From the NCBI GenBank assembly GCA_009379815.1, contig WHSY01000007.1:1-64000 (forward strand): a DNA stretch of 64,000 nucleotides, read 5' to 3'. Source of the DNA: Pseudonocardiaceae bacterium (GTDB lineage Bacteria; Actinomycetota; Actinomycetes; Mycobacteriales; Pseudonocardiaceae). Shown piece after piece: positions 51,496 through 62,563 of the stretch (positions are counted from its first letter, which is position 1; the number at the start of each line of letters is the position of its first letter). The notes beneath the pieces are model-generated. The model searched no databases. It worked only from the letters and a program-made list of their open reading frames with translations, and was not told the origin of the DNA. A program made the translations under genes and the position numbers.

Positions 51496-52761
51496 ATGGA
51501 CTTCGAGTTGCCGATGGAGTTGGTGCAGCGCCTCTCGGAGCTGGACACCTTCATCGAGAAGGAGATCCGACCGCTGCAGGAGCAGGACGACAACGAGCGT
51601 TTCTTCGACCATCGACGTGAGTTCGCGCGCACCGATTTCGAGGCGGGCGGCACCCCGCGGCCGGAGTGGGAGGCGCTGCTGCGCGAGATGTTCTCCCGAG
51701 CCGATCGCGCGGGTTGGTTGCGCTATGGATTGCCGAAAGAGGTCGGCGGCTCGGACGGCTCCAATCTCGACATGGCGGTCATTCGCGAGCACCTGGCGAC
51801 CAAGGGCCTGGGGCTGCACAACGACCTGCAGAACGAGGCGTCGATCGTCGGCAACTTCCCGATCGTCCACATGCTCCTCGCGTCCGGTAGCCGCAGCCAG
51901 CAAGAGGAGTTCCTCGAGGGCGTGATCACTCACACGAAGCGGCTGGCGTTCGGGCTGACCGAGCCCGACCACGGCAGCGACGCGACCTGGATGCAGACCA
52001 CCGCGGTCCCCGACGGTGACGACTGGATCATCAACGGGAACAAGCGGTTCAACTCCGGGCTGCACTCCGCCACCCACGACGTGATCTTCGCGCGGACGTC
52101 GGGCAGCGGTGGTGACGGTCGGGGCATCACGGCGTTCATCGTGCCCACCGACAGCCCGGGCTTCTCGGTCGACTTCCACTGGTGGACGTTCAACATGCCG
52201 ACCGACCACGCCGAGGTGAGCCTGCACGACGTGCGTGTCCCCGGCTCGGCGGTGTTCGGCGAGGTCGGTGGCGGGTTGGTGCTGGCCCAGCAGTTCGTGC
52301 ACGAGAACCGGATCCGGCAGGCGGCCTCCGGTGTCGGCGCCGCGCAGTTCTGCATCGACCGCAGCGTCGAGTACGCCCGCGACCGCGTCACCTTCGGCGA
52401 GCCGCTGGCCGGCAGGCAGGCGATCCAGTGGCCGCTGGTCGAGCTGGCGACCGATGCCGAGCTGCTGCGCAACCTGGTGCGCAAGACGGCATGGGAGCTC
52501 GACCGGACCGACCACATGGCGATCAGCGACAAGGTGTCGATGTGCAACTACCGCGCCAACCGCCTGGTGTGCGAGGCGGCCGACCGCGCGATGCAGGTGC
52601 ACGGCGGGCTCGGCTACAGCAGGCACATGCCGTTCGAGCACATCTACCGCCACCACCGCCGCTACCGGATCACCGAGGGCTCGGAGGAGATCCAGATGCG
52701 CAAGGTGGCGGGCTACCTGTTCGGCTTCGCCGGCCCGCGCCGCGCCACCGCAACGGAGTGA
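51496..52761 (+). CDS. acyl-CoA dehydrogenase, ACAD11-like
   Basis: 421 aa. The long N-terminal helix bundle (LVQRLSELDTFIEKEIRPLQEQDD) and LTEPDHGSDATWM are those of the ACAD10/11-like group. Glu394 in RITEGSEEIQ sits at the MCAD-type catalytic position, so this ACAD, unlike those at 707 and 8366, keeps the classic base. ATG at 51496 gives MDFELPMELVQ. It may act on hydroxyacyl-CoA phosphates made by the APH-like kinases at 54470 or 62550 (inference). Confidence 0.93.
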   Translation: MDFELPMELVQRLSELDTFIEKEIRPLQEQDDNERFFDHRREFARTDFEAGGTPRPEWEALLREMFSRADRAGWLRYGLPKEVGGSDGSNLDMAVIREHLATKGLGLHNDLQNEASIVGNFPIVHMLLASGSRSQQEEFLEGVITHTKRLAFGLTEPDHGSDATWMQTTAVPDGDDWIINGNKRFNSGLHSATHDVIFARTSGSGGDGRGITAFIVPTDSPGFSVDFHWWTFNMPTDHAEVSLHDVRVPGSAVFGEVGGGLVLAQQFVHENRIRQAASGVGAAQFCIDRSVEYARDRVTFGEPLAGRQAIQWPLVELATDAELLRNLVRKTAWELDRTDHMAISDKVSMCNYRANRLVCEAADRAMQVHGGLGYSRHMPFEHIYRHHRRYRITEGSEEIQMRKVAGYLFGFAGPRRATATE

Positions 52762-52819
52762 GCCACCCCGACACCGCGGCACCGACACACCAGAGAGCAG
52801 ATTTCGTCCGGGAGACGCC

Positions 52820-53743
52820 ATGGAAGATTTCCGCGCAATCGGGAGACGGCTCAGCAATTGGGGCCGATGGGATAACGGCGACGAGCGCGACGAGCGGGGA
52901 ACCACCAACCTGCTCACCGCCGAGCGCATCGTCGCGGCCGCCGGCTGCATCAGCACGGGCAAGGTCTTCGATCTCGGGATACCGTTCGGCGCCGACGGCC
53001 CGCAGCCCGGCGGGGGCCGTATCAATCCGGTCCTGCTGATGTCGGAGACCGGGGGTGACCAGGAACATTTCCCCGGCGCCTTCCACTACGCCGACTACGT
53101 GTTCATGCCGCTGCAGAGCGCGTCGCAATGGGACGGGCTGGCACACGTCTACTACGACGATCACCTCTACAACGGCTTCCCGGCTTCGGCGGTGGGCCCG
53201 CACGGCGCCAAGCACTGCGCCATCGACGCGCAGGCCAAGGGCGTGACCGGCCGCGGCGTCCTCATCGACGTGGCCCGGTACCGGGGCGTCGACTGGTTGG
53301 AGATGGGCGATGTCATCACGCCCGACGACCTCGACGGCGCGCTGGCGCGACAGGGGATGCGGGTGCAGCCGGGCGACATCGTCGCGGTCCGCACCGGGTG
53401 GCGTCGCAAGTTCCTCACCGACTCCGACGCGGCCGGCTTCATGGCGGGAGAGCCGGGTCTCGGCCTCGCCTGCTGCGAGTGGCTGTCGGCGCACGAGGTG
53501 GCCGCCGTCTGCTCGGACAACTGGGCGATCGAGGTGCTGCCGGGCGAGGTCGACGGCGAGCTGCTGCCGGTACACATGGTGCTGATCCGCGACATGGGGA
53601 TGACGCTGGGCGAGATCCTCGACTTCGAGGAACTCAGCGAGGACTGCGCCGCGGACGGTCGGTACGACTTCTTCTGCTGCGCCCCGCCCATCAAGTTCCG
53701 CCGCGCGGTCGGGTCGCCGATCAATCCGCTGGCGATAAAGTGA
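52820..53743 (+). CDS. cyclase-family protein (PF04199 type)
   Basis: 307 aa metal-dependent hydrolase of the kynurenine formamidase/cyclase superfamily. The metal site region QSASQWDGLAHVYYDDHLYNG and the later VLIDVARYRG, GDIVAVRTGW and NWAIEVLP are typical of the longer actinobacterial subgroup. Probable reaction: hydrolysis of an amide, lactone or formyl group. ATG at 52820 follows GGGAGACGCC. Ends 6 bp before the TetR gene, so it is co-transcribed with it. Confidence 0.88.
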   Translation: MEDFRAIGRRLSNWGRWDNGDERDERGTTNLLTAERIVAAAGCISTGKVFDLGIPFGADGPQPGGGRINPVLLMSETGGDQEHFPGAFHYADYVFMPLQSASQWDGLAHVYYDDHLYNGFPASAVGPHGAKHCAIDAQAKGVTGRGVLIDVARYRGVDWLEMGDVITPDDLDGALARQGMRVQPGDIVAVRTGWRRKFLTDSDAAGFMAGEPGLGLACCEWLSAHEVAAVCSDNWAIEVLPGEVDGELLPVHMVLIRDMGMTLGEILDFEELSEDCAADGRYDFFCCAPPIKFRRAVGSPINPLAIK

Positions 53744-53749
53744 CGTGTC

Positions 53750-54388
53750 GTGATGATACCGACGCACTCCGGGCGCCCCGTCCGGCGGACCGGGCCGATC
53801 CCGATCGCCGGTCGGCGGGCGACCGGCGAGGAGATCATCCTCGCCGCATCCATCGAGGTCATGTCCGAGCACGGTTACCACGGGACCTCGGTGCGCGACA
53901 TCGCGGAGCGGGCGGGCCTGAGCCCGGCGGCGCTGTATCACCACTTCTCGTCCAAGCACGACGTGCTGGCGACGATCATGGACCGGGGCATCGAGGAGCT
54001 GCTGAGCCGGACCCGCACGGCGTTGCAGTCGGCGGGGGACGACCCCCCCGACCGGCTGCGGGCTCTCGTCGCGGTCCACGTGCTGTTTCACCTGGAGGAC
54101 CAGCGCGGGACCCTGCTCGGCACCAGCGAGGTGCGCGGGTTGGAGGAACCGGTCCGCAGCGAGCACCTCGCCAAGCGCCAGCAGCAGCAACGGATGTTCG
54201 ACGGTGTGGTCAGCGACGGGACGCAGCGACGTGCCTTCCGGACCGAGTACCCGCAAGAGGCGTCCAGGGCGGTGGTCGTGATGTGCACCGGAGTCGCCAG
54301 CTGGTACCACCCGGAGGGTCCGCTGACCCGCGAGGAGATCGCGCAGCGCTACCAGGTGCTGGCTCTCGACCTGGTCGGTGCGGCCTAG
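53750..54388 (+). CDS. TetR-family regulator
   Basis: 212 aa. Helix-turn-helix at about residues 25-75: EEIILAASIEVMSEHGYHGTS, RDIAERAGLSPAALYHHFSSKHDVL. The C-terminal part contains WYHPEGPLTREEIAQRY, like the TetR at 35364. ATG or GTG in the first bases after the cyclase stop (GTGATGATACCG) starts it. It probably senses an acyl-CoA and controls the ACAD-cyclase-TetR group or the following operon. Confidence 0.92.
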   Translation: MMIPTHSGRPVRRTGPIPIAGRRATGEEIILAASIEVMSEHGYHGTSVRDIAERAGLSPAALYHHFSSKHDVLATIMDRGIEELLSRTRTALQSAGDDPPDRLRALVAVHVLFHLEDQRGTLLGTSEVRGLEEPVRSEHLAKRQQQQRMFDGVVSDGTQRRAFRTEYPQEASRAVVVMCTGVASWYHPEGPLTREEIAQRYQVLALDLVGAA

Positions 54389-54393
54389 CTGCC

Positions 54394-54446
54394 CGTGAGT
54401 GGCCGTGCTGGCCGGCGGCGAGCCAGGGCTCGCATCGCCACTCACG
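54394..54446. repeat. degenerate copy of the 48-bp palindrome
   Basis: Outer arms CGTGAGTGGC (54394-54403) and GCCACTCACG (54437-54446) and inner arms GCGAGCC (54418-54424) and GGCTCGC (54427-54433) match the palindrome at 14415-14462. The right half is nearly identical; the left half has diverged. It lies between TetR and kinase genes. Confidence 0.8.
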
Positions 54447-54469
54447 ACCCTCAACCGGGGGTGGCGCTG

Positions 54470-55873
<1,404 letters not shown>

Positions 55874-55899
55874 CCCGAAGCGGGGAGGAGTGATCGACC

Positions 55900-57474
55900 A
55901 TGCTGCTCGGCGACGTCATCGACTACGGGGCGCGGCAGTTCCCCGACTCCGACGCGCTGCTGTTCGAGGGCAGCACCACGACCTACACCCAGCTGCGCCG
56001 TCGGGCGGGCAGGCTCGCCGCCGCGCTGAGCACGATGGCCGGGCCGGGGGACCGGGTGGCGGTGCTCGCCGAGAACCGCCCCGAGTTCGTCGAGGCCTAC
56101 TACGGCGTCCCCATGGCGGGCATGGCGCTGACCTTCATCAACTACCGGCTGCACCCGGAGGAGATCGCCTACATCCTGGTCGACTCCGGTGCCCGGGTGC
56201 TGATCACCGAGCCGCGCTACCTCGTGCCGATGCTCGAGCTGCGCGACCGGCTTCCCGAACTGGCCACGGTGATCTGCACCGAGGACGGCGAACCGGTGGC
56301 GGGCGACCTCGGCTACGAGCAGGCGCTGGCGCAGGCACCGCCGGACGAACCCCCGCGCGGCTCCGAGGACGACCTCGCGTGGCTGATCTACACCTCGGGT
56401 ACGACGGGCAGGCCCAAGGGCGCCATGCTCACCCACCGCAACCTGCTGACGTCGCTGACCAGCTGGATGATCGAATCCGCGCCGGGCATCGGGGACACCT
56501 GCTTGATGCCGTTCCCGCTGTGCCACGTCTCCGGCTACGGCGTGCTCGGCTATGCGCTGCGCGGGTCCACGCTGGTGCTGCGGCGGTCCTTCGACCCCGA
56601 GGACTTCCTGGCCTGCGTCGAGCGGCACCGGGTCTCGCACACGCCGCTGGCTCCGACGATGCTGAGCATGGTGCTGGCGCACCCGGCCGCCGACCGCTAC
56701 GACACCTCCAGCTTGCAGGTCATCGCCTACGGCGGGTCGTCGATGCCCGTCGAGATCCTGCGGCGCGGTATGGCCCGGTTCCCCTCCGCGCGGTTCAACC
56801 AGGGGTTCGGCATGACCGAGCTCGGCGGCAACGTGCTGTTCCTCGACGGGCCGACTCACGAACGGGCCGCGGAGTCGGCGCCCGAGCTGCTCGGCGCCGC
56901 GGGCCGTCCGATGCCGCTGGCCGTGGTGCGCGTGGTCGACGACGCGATGGCCGACGTGGCCGTGGGCGAGGTCGGGGAGATCGTGGTGCGGGGCGACCAG
57001 GTCACGGCCGGCTACTGGCGCAACGAGCAGGCCACCGCGGAGGTCTTCGCCGGCGGGTGGTTCCACACCGGCGACATGGGCACCGTCGACGGGGAGGGCT
57101 TCGTCAGCGTCGTCGACCGGAAGAAGGACATGATCGTCACCGGCGGCGAGAACGTCTACAGCCGCGAGGTCGAGGAGGTGCTCTACCGCCACCCCGGCGT
57201 CGCCGAGGTGGCCGTGGTGGGCCTGCCCGACGAGAAGTGGGGCGAGAACGTCTGCGCGGTCGTGGTGGCGGCAACCGATGCGCCACCCCTCCCCGAGGAG
57301 CTGACCGAGCTGTGCAGCCGCCACCTCGCCTCGTACAAGAAGCCGAAGGTCTACCGCTTCATCGCCGAACTTCCCAAGAACGCCTCCGGCAAGATCCTCA
57401 AGCGGCAGCTGCGGGAGGCGGCGCAGCCGGCTGCCGCCGGTAACCGCACGACACCGAGGACGGTGATCACATGA
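55900..57474 (+). CDS. acyl-CoA ligase (AMP-forming), tandem paralogue 1
   Basis: 524 aa. Motifs: YTSGTTGRPKGAMLTHRN, GFGMTELGGNVLF, HTGDMGTVDGEG, VDRKKDMIVTGGENVYSREVEE and SGKILKRQ. ATG at 55900, 26 bp after the kinase gene. The stop overlaps the ATG of the next ligase (57471). The pair arose by local duplication: both have G-MTELGGNV and GGENVYSREVEEVL. Two similar ligases in one operon may differ in chain length or stereochemistry. Confidence 0.95.
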   Translation: MLLGDVIDYGARQFPDSDALLFEGSTTTYTQLRRRAGRLAAALSTMAGPGDRVAVLAENRPEFVEAYYGVPMAGMALTFINYRLHPEEIAYILVDSGARVLITEPRYLVPMLELRDRLPELATVICTEDGEPVAGDLGYEQALAQAPPDEPPRGSEDDLAWLIYTSGTTGRPKGAMLTHRNLLTSLTSWMIESAPGIGDTCLMPFPLCHVSGYGVLGYALRGSTLVLRRSFDPEDFLACVERHRVSHTPLAPTMLSMVLAHPAADRYDTSSLQVIAYGGSSMPVEILRRGMARFPSARFNQGFGMTELGGNVLFLDGPTHERAAESAPELLGAAGRPMPLAVVRVVDDAMADVAVGEVGEIVVRGDQVTAGYWRNEQATAEVFAGGWFHTGDMGTVDGEGFVSVVDRKKDMIVTGGENVYSREVEEVLYRHPGVAEVAVVGLPDEKWGENVCAVVVAATDAPPLPEELTELCSRHLASYKKPKVYRFIAELPKNASGKILKRQLREAAQPAAAGNRTTPRTVIT

Positions 57475-59069
57475 AGATCAGCGACCTGCTGCAGTTCTCG
57501 GCCAGCCGCGAGCCCGGCGCCACGGCACTGGTCTTCGACGACCGGCAGCTGTCCTACCAGCAGCTCTACGAGCAGGTCTGCCGGCTGGCGAACGGGTTGC
57601 GCCGGATCGCCGAACCCGGGGACCGGGTGGCGATCCTGAGCGAGAACTGCATCGAGTACGTGCTGGCCTACTACGGAGTGCCGCTGGCCGGCATGGGCCT
57701 GGTGTTCCTGAACTACCGGCTCTCCGCTCGCGAGGTGGCCGACATCCTGGACGACTCGCGACCCACCGTGCTGATCACCGAGCAGGCCTATCTCGAGACC
57801 AGCAGGACCGCGAGCGCCGGCGTCGAGTCGATCCACACGATGGTGTGCGTCGACGGCAGCGATGGCGGGGCCGCCGGGACGGTGCCGTTCGCGAGCCTGT
57901 TCGAGGGCTCGCCGACGACCGAGCCGGACACCTCGGACGAGTCGCTGGCCTGGCTGCTCTACACCTCCGGCACCACCGGTAAGGCGAAGGGCGCGGCGCT
58001 GAGCCACCGCAACGTCACCACCGCGGTCTGCAACTCGGCGATCAGCTGGGACTCCTCCGAACCGGGCCCGGTGCGCTCGCTGTTCCCCTGGCCGCTGTGT
58101 CACATCGCCGGCTACGCGGTGCTGGTCTCGCACCTGCAGGCGCAGACCCTCGTGCTGATGCGGCGCTACGACCCGGAGGCCTTCCTGGCCCTGGTGCAGG
58201 ACAAGCGGATCACGTCGATCACGGGGGCCCCGACGATGCTGGCGATGTTGCTGCGCCATCCGGCGATCGACCGCTACGACACCTCGAGCATCACCCGGAT
58301 CGGATACGGCTCGGCGCCGATGCCCGCACAGGTGCTGCGGGAGGCGATGCAGCGGTTCCCCTCGGCCGGCTTCCAGACCGGCTTCGGGATGACCGAGCTG
58401 GGCGGCAACGTCATGATCCACTCCATGGCCGACCACGTCGCCGCGGCACAGGGACGCACCGAGCTGCTGGAGTCGATCGGCAAGCCGATGGCGCTGTCGG
58501 CGGTACGGATCGTCGACGACGACGGCAACGACGTGGCCCGCAACGAGGTGGGCGAGCTCGTCGTCCGCGGCGAGCAGGTGCTCACCCACTACTGGAACCG
58601 GCCGGACGCGACCGAGGAGGCGCTGCGGGACGGCTGGTTGCACACCGGCGACATGGCCCGCTGCGACGACGCCGGCTATTTCTACATCGTCGACCGCAAG
58701 AAGGACATGGTCCTGTCCGGCGGGGAGAACGTCTACTCCCGGGAGGTGGAGGAGGTGCTGCACCAGCACTCCGCGGTGGGGGCCGCGGCGGTCGTCGGCC
58801 AACCCGACGAGCTGTGGGGCGAGCTGGTGGTCGCGGTCGTCGAGCCGCGGGCGGGGGAGGAGCCCGCGGAGCGCGACATCATCGAGTTCTGTACCGGGCG
58901 GCTGGCCCGGTACAAGTGCCCGCGGCGGGTGATGCTGGTCGACGAGCTGCCCCGCAACACCGTCGGGAAGGTGCTCAAGCGGGAGCTGCGGGCACAGCTC
59001 GGTGCCGGGGCCGCACCGGCGCCGACCCCGGCCGCACCGAGCGTTGACAGCGGGTCGGCCCAGTCCTAG
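57471..59069 (+). CDS. acyl-CoA ligase (AMP-forming), tandem paralogue 2
   Basis: 532 aa. Motifs: YTSGTTGKAKGAALSHRN, GFGMTELGGNVMI, HTGDMARCDDAG, VDRKKDMVLSGGENVYSREVEE and VGKVLKRE. ATGA overlap with paralogue 1. The C-terminus carries an extra Ala/Pro-rich tail of about 25 residues (GAGAAPAPTPAAP). Both paralogues lack the FGQTE form of the adenine motif seen in six of the other ligases and use FGMTE. Confidence 0.95.
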   Translation: MKISDLLQFSASREPGATALVFDDRQLSYQQLYEQVCRLANGLRRIAEPGDRVAILSENCIEYVLAYYGVPLAGMGLVFLNYRLSAREVADILDDSRPTVLITEQAYLETSRTASAGVESIHTMVCVDGSDGGAAGTVPFASLFEGSPTTEPDTSDESLAWLLYTSGTTGKAKGAALSHRNVTTAVCNSAISWDSSEPGPVRSLFPWPLCHIAGYAVLVSHLQAQTLVLMRRYDPEAFLALVQDKRITSITGAPTMLAMLLRHPAIDRYDTSSITRIGYGSAPMPAQVLREAMQRFPSAGFQTGFGMTELGGNVMIHSMADHVAAAQGRTELLESIGKPMALSAVRIVDDDGNDVARNEVGELVVRGEQVLTHYWNRPDATEEALRDGWLHTGDMARCDDAGYFYIVDRKKDMVLSGGENVYSREVEEVLHQHSAVGAAAVVGQPDELWGELVVAVVEPRAGEEPAERDIIEFCTGRLARYKCPRRVMLVDELPRNTVGKVLKRELRAQLGAGAAPAPTPAAPSVDSGSAQS

Positions 59070-59107
59070 TTTTCGAACGAACGATCGACCAGAAGGGAGC
59101 GAAACGG

Positions 59108-60046
59108 ATGGCCGAGGACGGCGGGGCGTTCCGCGAGGTCAGCAGCGGGTTGCAGTTCCCGGAGGGTCCGATCGCGCTCGACGACGGATCGGTGCTGCTG
59201 GTGGAGATCCAACGGGGCACGCTGTCCCGGGTCGGCACCGACGGGACCGTCTCGGTGGTGGCCGACTGCGGCGGGGGACCCAACGGCGCGGCCGTCGGTC
59301 CGGACGGCGCGGTCTACGTGTGCAACAACGGCGGGTTCGAGTGGCACGAGCGCGACGGGATGACCGCCCCCGGCCACCAGCCTGCGGACTACCTCGGGGG
59401 ACGGATCCAGCGCGTCACCCTCGACGGCGCGGTGACCGACCTCTACACGTCGGTCGACGGACGGCCGCTGCGCGGCCCGAACGACATCGTGTTCGACGCC
59501 GAGGGTGGCTTCTACTTCACCGACCTCGGCAAGAGCCGCGACCGCGAGTCCGACACCGGCGGACTGTACTACGCCACGGTCGACGGTTCGCGGATCGAGG
59601 AGCTCGTGCACCCGCTGACCCAGCCCAACGGCGTGGGCCTGTCGCCGGACGGATCCCGGGTCTACGTGGCCGAGACCGGCCCCGGGCGGGTGTGGTGGTG
59701 GGACATCGACGCACCGGGCCGGCTCCGGCAGGCGGCCGGCGCACTCGGACCGGGCGGAGCCACGCTGCTGCACGGCTTCGAGGGCTTCCAGCTGCTGGAC
59801 TCGCTCGCGGTCGACTCCGAGGGCGATGTCTGCGTGGCGACGCTGGTCACCGGCGGGATCAGCATCCTCGGCCCCGACGGCGGGCTCAAGGACGTGGTCC
59901 AGACCCCGGAGTACGACGTGTTCGTCACCAACATCTGCTTCGGCGGTCCGGACCTGCGGACCGCGTTCATCACCTCCTCGGGCCGGGGCAAGCTCTACGC
60001 CACCAGGTGGCACTGCCCGGGCCTGCGACTGAACTTCCCGGTGTGA
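59108..60046 (+). CDS. SMP-30/gluconolactonase-family protein
   Basis: 312 aa six-bladed propeller of the SMP-30/LRE family. Metal ligands are seen: Glu19 (FPEGPIALDDG), Asn125 (GPNDIVFD) and Asp236 (SLAVDSEGD). Calcium- or zinc-dependent lactone hydrolysis, here possibly of a lactone formed from a hydroxy acid that is then activated by the ligase at 60061. ATG at 59108 follows AAGGGAGCG. The 38-bp gap before it contains TTCGAACGAACGATCGA, a possible operator or weak promoter. Confidence 0.9.
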   Translation: MAEDGGAFREVSSGLQFPEGPIALDDGSVLLVEIQRGTLSRVGTDGTVSVVADCGGGPNGAAVGPDGAVYVCNNGGFEWHERDGMTAPGHQPADYLGGRIQRVTLDGAVTDLYTSVDGRPLRGPNDIVFDAEGGFYFTDLGKSRDRESDTGGLYYATVDGSRIEELVHPLTQPNGVGLSPDGSRVYVAETGPGRVWWWDIDAPGRLRQAAGALGPGGATLLHGFEGFQLLDSLAVDSEGDVCVATLVTGGISILGPDGGLKDVVQTPEYDVFVTNICFGGPDLRTAFITSSGRGKLYATRWHCPGLRLNFPV

Positions 60047-60060
60047 GAGACGAGGTACCA

Positions 60061-61785
60061 GTGGTGAGCACTCTGGACGAGAGCCCGCGAGCGCCGTTCA
60101 TCGCGCAGCTGACCGCTCCGGGCGGCGACTTCGAGGTCGCCGAGCGCACCGTGAACGGCATCCCGATGCGCGTCTACACCGGGCAGCCCCGGACGCTGCG
60201 CGACATCCTGGAGGCCAGCCGCCAGTTCGGCGACCGGGACTACCTGGTCTACGGTGACGACCGGCTGACGTTCGCCGACCACTACCGGCTGGTGGCCGGG
60301 CTCGCCCGGTGCCTGCGGCAGGAGTACGGGCTGGTCGGAGGCGACCGGGTGGCGATCACCATGCGCAACTACCCGGAATGGGGGCCGCTGTTCTGGGCGA
60401 TCCAGGCAGCCGGCTTGATCGCGGTGCCGCTCAACGCCTGGTGGACGGGCCCCGAGCTGCGCTACGCCGTGGCCGACTCCGGTGCCACGCTGGTCTTCGC
60501 CGACGCCGAGCGGGTGGCGATCCTGCAGCCGCACCTCGCCGAGCTCGCCGCGCCGGTCGTCGAGGTGCGCGGCGGGTCGCAGCCTCCCGACGGGGTGCGC
60601 AGCTGGCGCGACCTGGTGGACTCGCTGGGCCCGGACGCGGAACTGCCCGAGGTCACCGTCGCGCCCGAGGACGACGCCACGATCCTCTACACCTCGGGCA
60701 CCACCGGCAGGCCGAAGGGCGCGATCGGCAGCCACCGCAACCACTGCACCAACATGCACAACACCCTGCTGGGCGCGACCGTCAGCGCGATCGTGGCCAA
60801 CGGGGGCGTCGCACCCGACCCGCCCGGGCCGGACGAGCCGCAGCCGGGCGTGCTGCTGACCTTCCCGATGTTCCACATCGCCGGCATCACGATGCTGTGC
60901 TTCGCCGCCCTGACGGGCACCAAGATGGTCACCATGTACCGGTGGGACGCCGACGAGGCGCGGCGGTTGATCGCGCGGGAGCAGCTGGCGAGCGCGGCCG
61001 GCGTGCCGACGCTGATGCGCCAGCTCGTCGAGGCTGCCACCGAGCATCCCGACGACCTGACGACCCTCGCCGGGCTGAGCATGGGCGGCGCGCCGATCCC
61101 GCCCGAGCTGGTGTCCCGGGTCGACACCACCTTCGCCTCCGCCGTGGCGCCGTCCAACGGCTACGGGCTGACCGAGACGACGTCCGCGGTCGTCAGCAAC
61201 ACCGGATCGGACTACGTGACCCACCCGGACAGCGTCGGCCGCTGTCAGCCCGGTGCAGACCTGCGGATCGTCGACCCGGGCACGGGAGCGGACACGGCCG
61301 AGGGCGAGATCGGCGAGCTGTGGTTCCGTGGCCCCAACGTCGTGCGCGGGTACTGGAACAACCCGGATGCCACCGCGGCCGCGTTCACCGACGGCTGGTT
61401 TCACACCGGCGACCTCGGCCATGTCCGCAACGGTTGGGTCTACGTGGTCGACCGACGCAAGGACGTCGTGATCCGAGGCGGTGAGAACGTCTACTGCGTG
61501 GAGGTGGAGGGTGCGCTGTTCGAGCATCCCGACGTCGCCGACGCGGCCGTCGTCGGCCTGCCGCACGCAGCACTCGGCGAGGAGGTCGCGGCGGTGCTCC
61601 GGCTGCACGACGGTGCCACCACCGGCGCCGAGGACCTGCGCGAGCACGTCGCGACGCGGCTGGCGTCGTTCAAGGTGCCGTCACACGTCGTGTTCTGGCA
61701 CGAGCCGCTGCCCCGGACCACGACCGGCAAGGTGCTCAAGCGCGACCTGCGCGACCAGATCGCGTCGACCGTCGCCGCAGGTTAG
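60061..61785 (+). CDS. acyl-CoA ligase (AMP-forming)
   Basis: 574 aa, the longest ligase here. Motifs: YTSGTTGRPKGAIGSHRN, GYGLTETTSAVVSN, HTGDLGHVRNG, VDRRKDVVIRGGENVYCVEVE and TGKVLKRD. An N-terminal extension of about 55 residues precedes the first ligase motif. GTG at 60061 or 60064; GAGG at 60052-60055 suits either. It stands 14 bp after the lactonase gene and 7 bp before a crotonase gene, so lactone opening, activation and beta-oxidation steps are co-expressed. Confidence 0.95.
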   Translation: MVSTLDESPRAPFIAQLTAPGGDFEVAERTVNGIPMRVYTGQPRTLRDILEASRQFGDRDYLVYGDDRLTFADHYRLVAGLARCLRQEYGLVGGDRVAITMRNYPEWGPLFWAIQAAGLIAVPLNAWWTGPELRYAVADSGATLVFADAERVAILQPHLAELAAPVVEVRGGSQPPDGVRSWRDLVDSLGPDAELPEVTVAPEDDATILYTSGTTGRPKGAIGSHRNHCTNMHNTLLGATVSAIVANGGVAPDPPGPDEPQPGVLLTFPMFHIAGITMLCFAALTGTKMVTMYRWDADEARRLIAREQLASAAGVPTLMRQLVEAATEHPDDLTTLAGLSMGGAPIPPELVSRVDTTFASAVAPSNGYGLTETTSAVVSNTGSDYVTHPDSVGRCQPGADLRIVDPGTGADTAEGEIGELWFRGPNVVRGYWNNPDATAAAFTDGWFHTGDLGHVRNGWVYVVDRRKDVVIRGGENVYCVEVEGALFEHPDVADAAVVGLPHAALGEEVAAVLRLHDGATTGAEDLREHVATRLASFKVPSHVVFWHEPLPRTTTGKVLKRDLRDQIASTVAAG

Positions 61786-61792
61786 GAGATCG

Positions 61793-62563
61793 ATGTACAC
61801 CGACATCAGCTACGACAGCCATGGCCACGTGGGTGTCGTGACGCTGAACCGGCCCGACGTGCGCAACGCGCTGCGCCGCCAGACCTACCGCGAGCTCGAG
61901 GACGCGGTACGCGGTACCACCGCACGGGTGCTGGTGATCACCGGTGCGGGCGGCTCGTTCTGCTCCGGCGACGACGTGCGGGAGGTGTTCGGCGGTGACG
62001 ACGCGGGCTCGGCGCCCCCGAGACCGCAGCCGCGTCTCACCCCGGCGGCGGAGGCGCTGCTGCACACCAACGTCCCGGTGATCGCGGCCGTCAACGGGCC
62101 CGCGGTCGGCTGGGGCATGGAGCTGGCGCTGTTCGCCGACCTGCGCATCGCCGGCAGCAGCGCCCGCTTCGGCGAGCTGTTCGTCAAGCGCGGGCTGTGC
62201 AGCGACGTCGCAGGCATCGGGCGGCTGGCGCAGCTGGTCGGCCGGGAGCGGGCGGCCGAGCTGCTGTTCACCGGCGACGTGATCGACGCCGAGCAGGCGC
62301 AGCGCATCGGGCTGGTCGGGCGGACCGTCGACGACGCCGAACTGCTGGGCGCTGCCCTGGAGCTGGCCGGCCGGATCGCGGCCAACCCGCCACTGGCCGT
62401 CGCCGCGCTCAAGGAGGGGCTGCGTCGCGCCCTGGACCCGGACTGGTCGGGGCTGGGCAGCTGGGTATCGGCCACGCTCGGCGAGCTGTTCACCACCGAG
62501 GACCACCGGGAGGGTGTGCGCTCGTTCCTGGAGAAGCGGGAGCCCCGTTATGTCGGCCGCTGA
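61793..62563 (+). CDS. crotonase / enoyl-CoA hydratase family protein
   Basis: 256 aa, ATG behind TTAGGAG. Landmarks: VTLNRPDVRNALR, GAGGSFCSGDDVREV, NGPAVGWGMELALFADL and FVKRGLCSDVAGIGRLAQLVG. A Glu is kept at the first position (GMELAL), and the second is Phe/Val. Overlaps the kinase gene by 14 bp. It handles the CoA ester made by the ligase upstream or the unsaturated product of the ACAD at 63630. Confidence 0.92.
   Translation: MYTDISYDSHGHVGVVTLNRPDVRNALRRQTYRELEDAVRGTTARVLVITGAGGSFCSGDDVREVFGGDDAGSAPPRPQPRLTPAAEALLHTNVPVIAAVNGPAVGWGMELALFADLRIAGSSARFGELFVKRGLCSDVAGIGRLAQLVGRERAAELLFTGDVIDAEQAQRIGLVGRTVDDAELLGAALELAGRIAANPPLAVAALKEGLRRALDPDWSGLGSWVSATLGELFTTEDHREGVRSFLEKREPRYVGR

Noticed and set aside
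59002-61785. Frame that could fuse sequence over the lactonase gene to the ligase at 60061
   Set aside because: The upstream part is out-of-frame translation of the SMP-30-like gene. GAGG and GTG at 60061 mark a proper ligase start.
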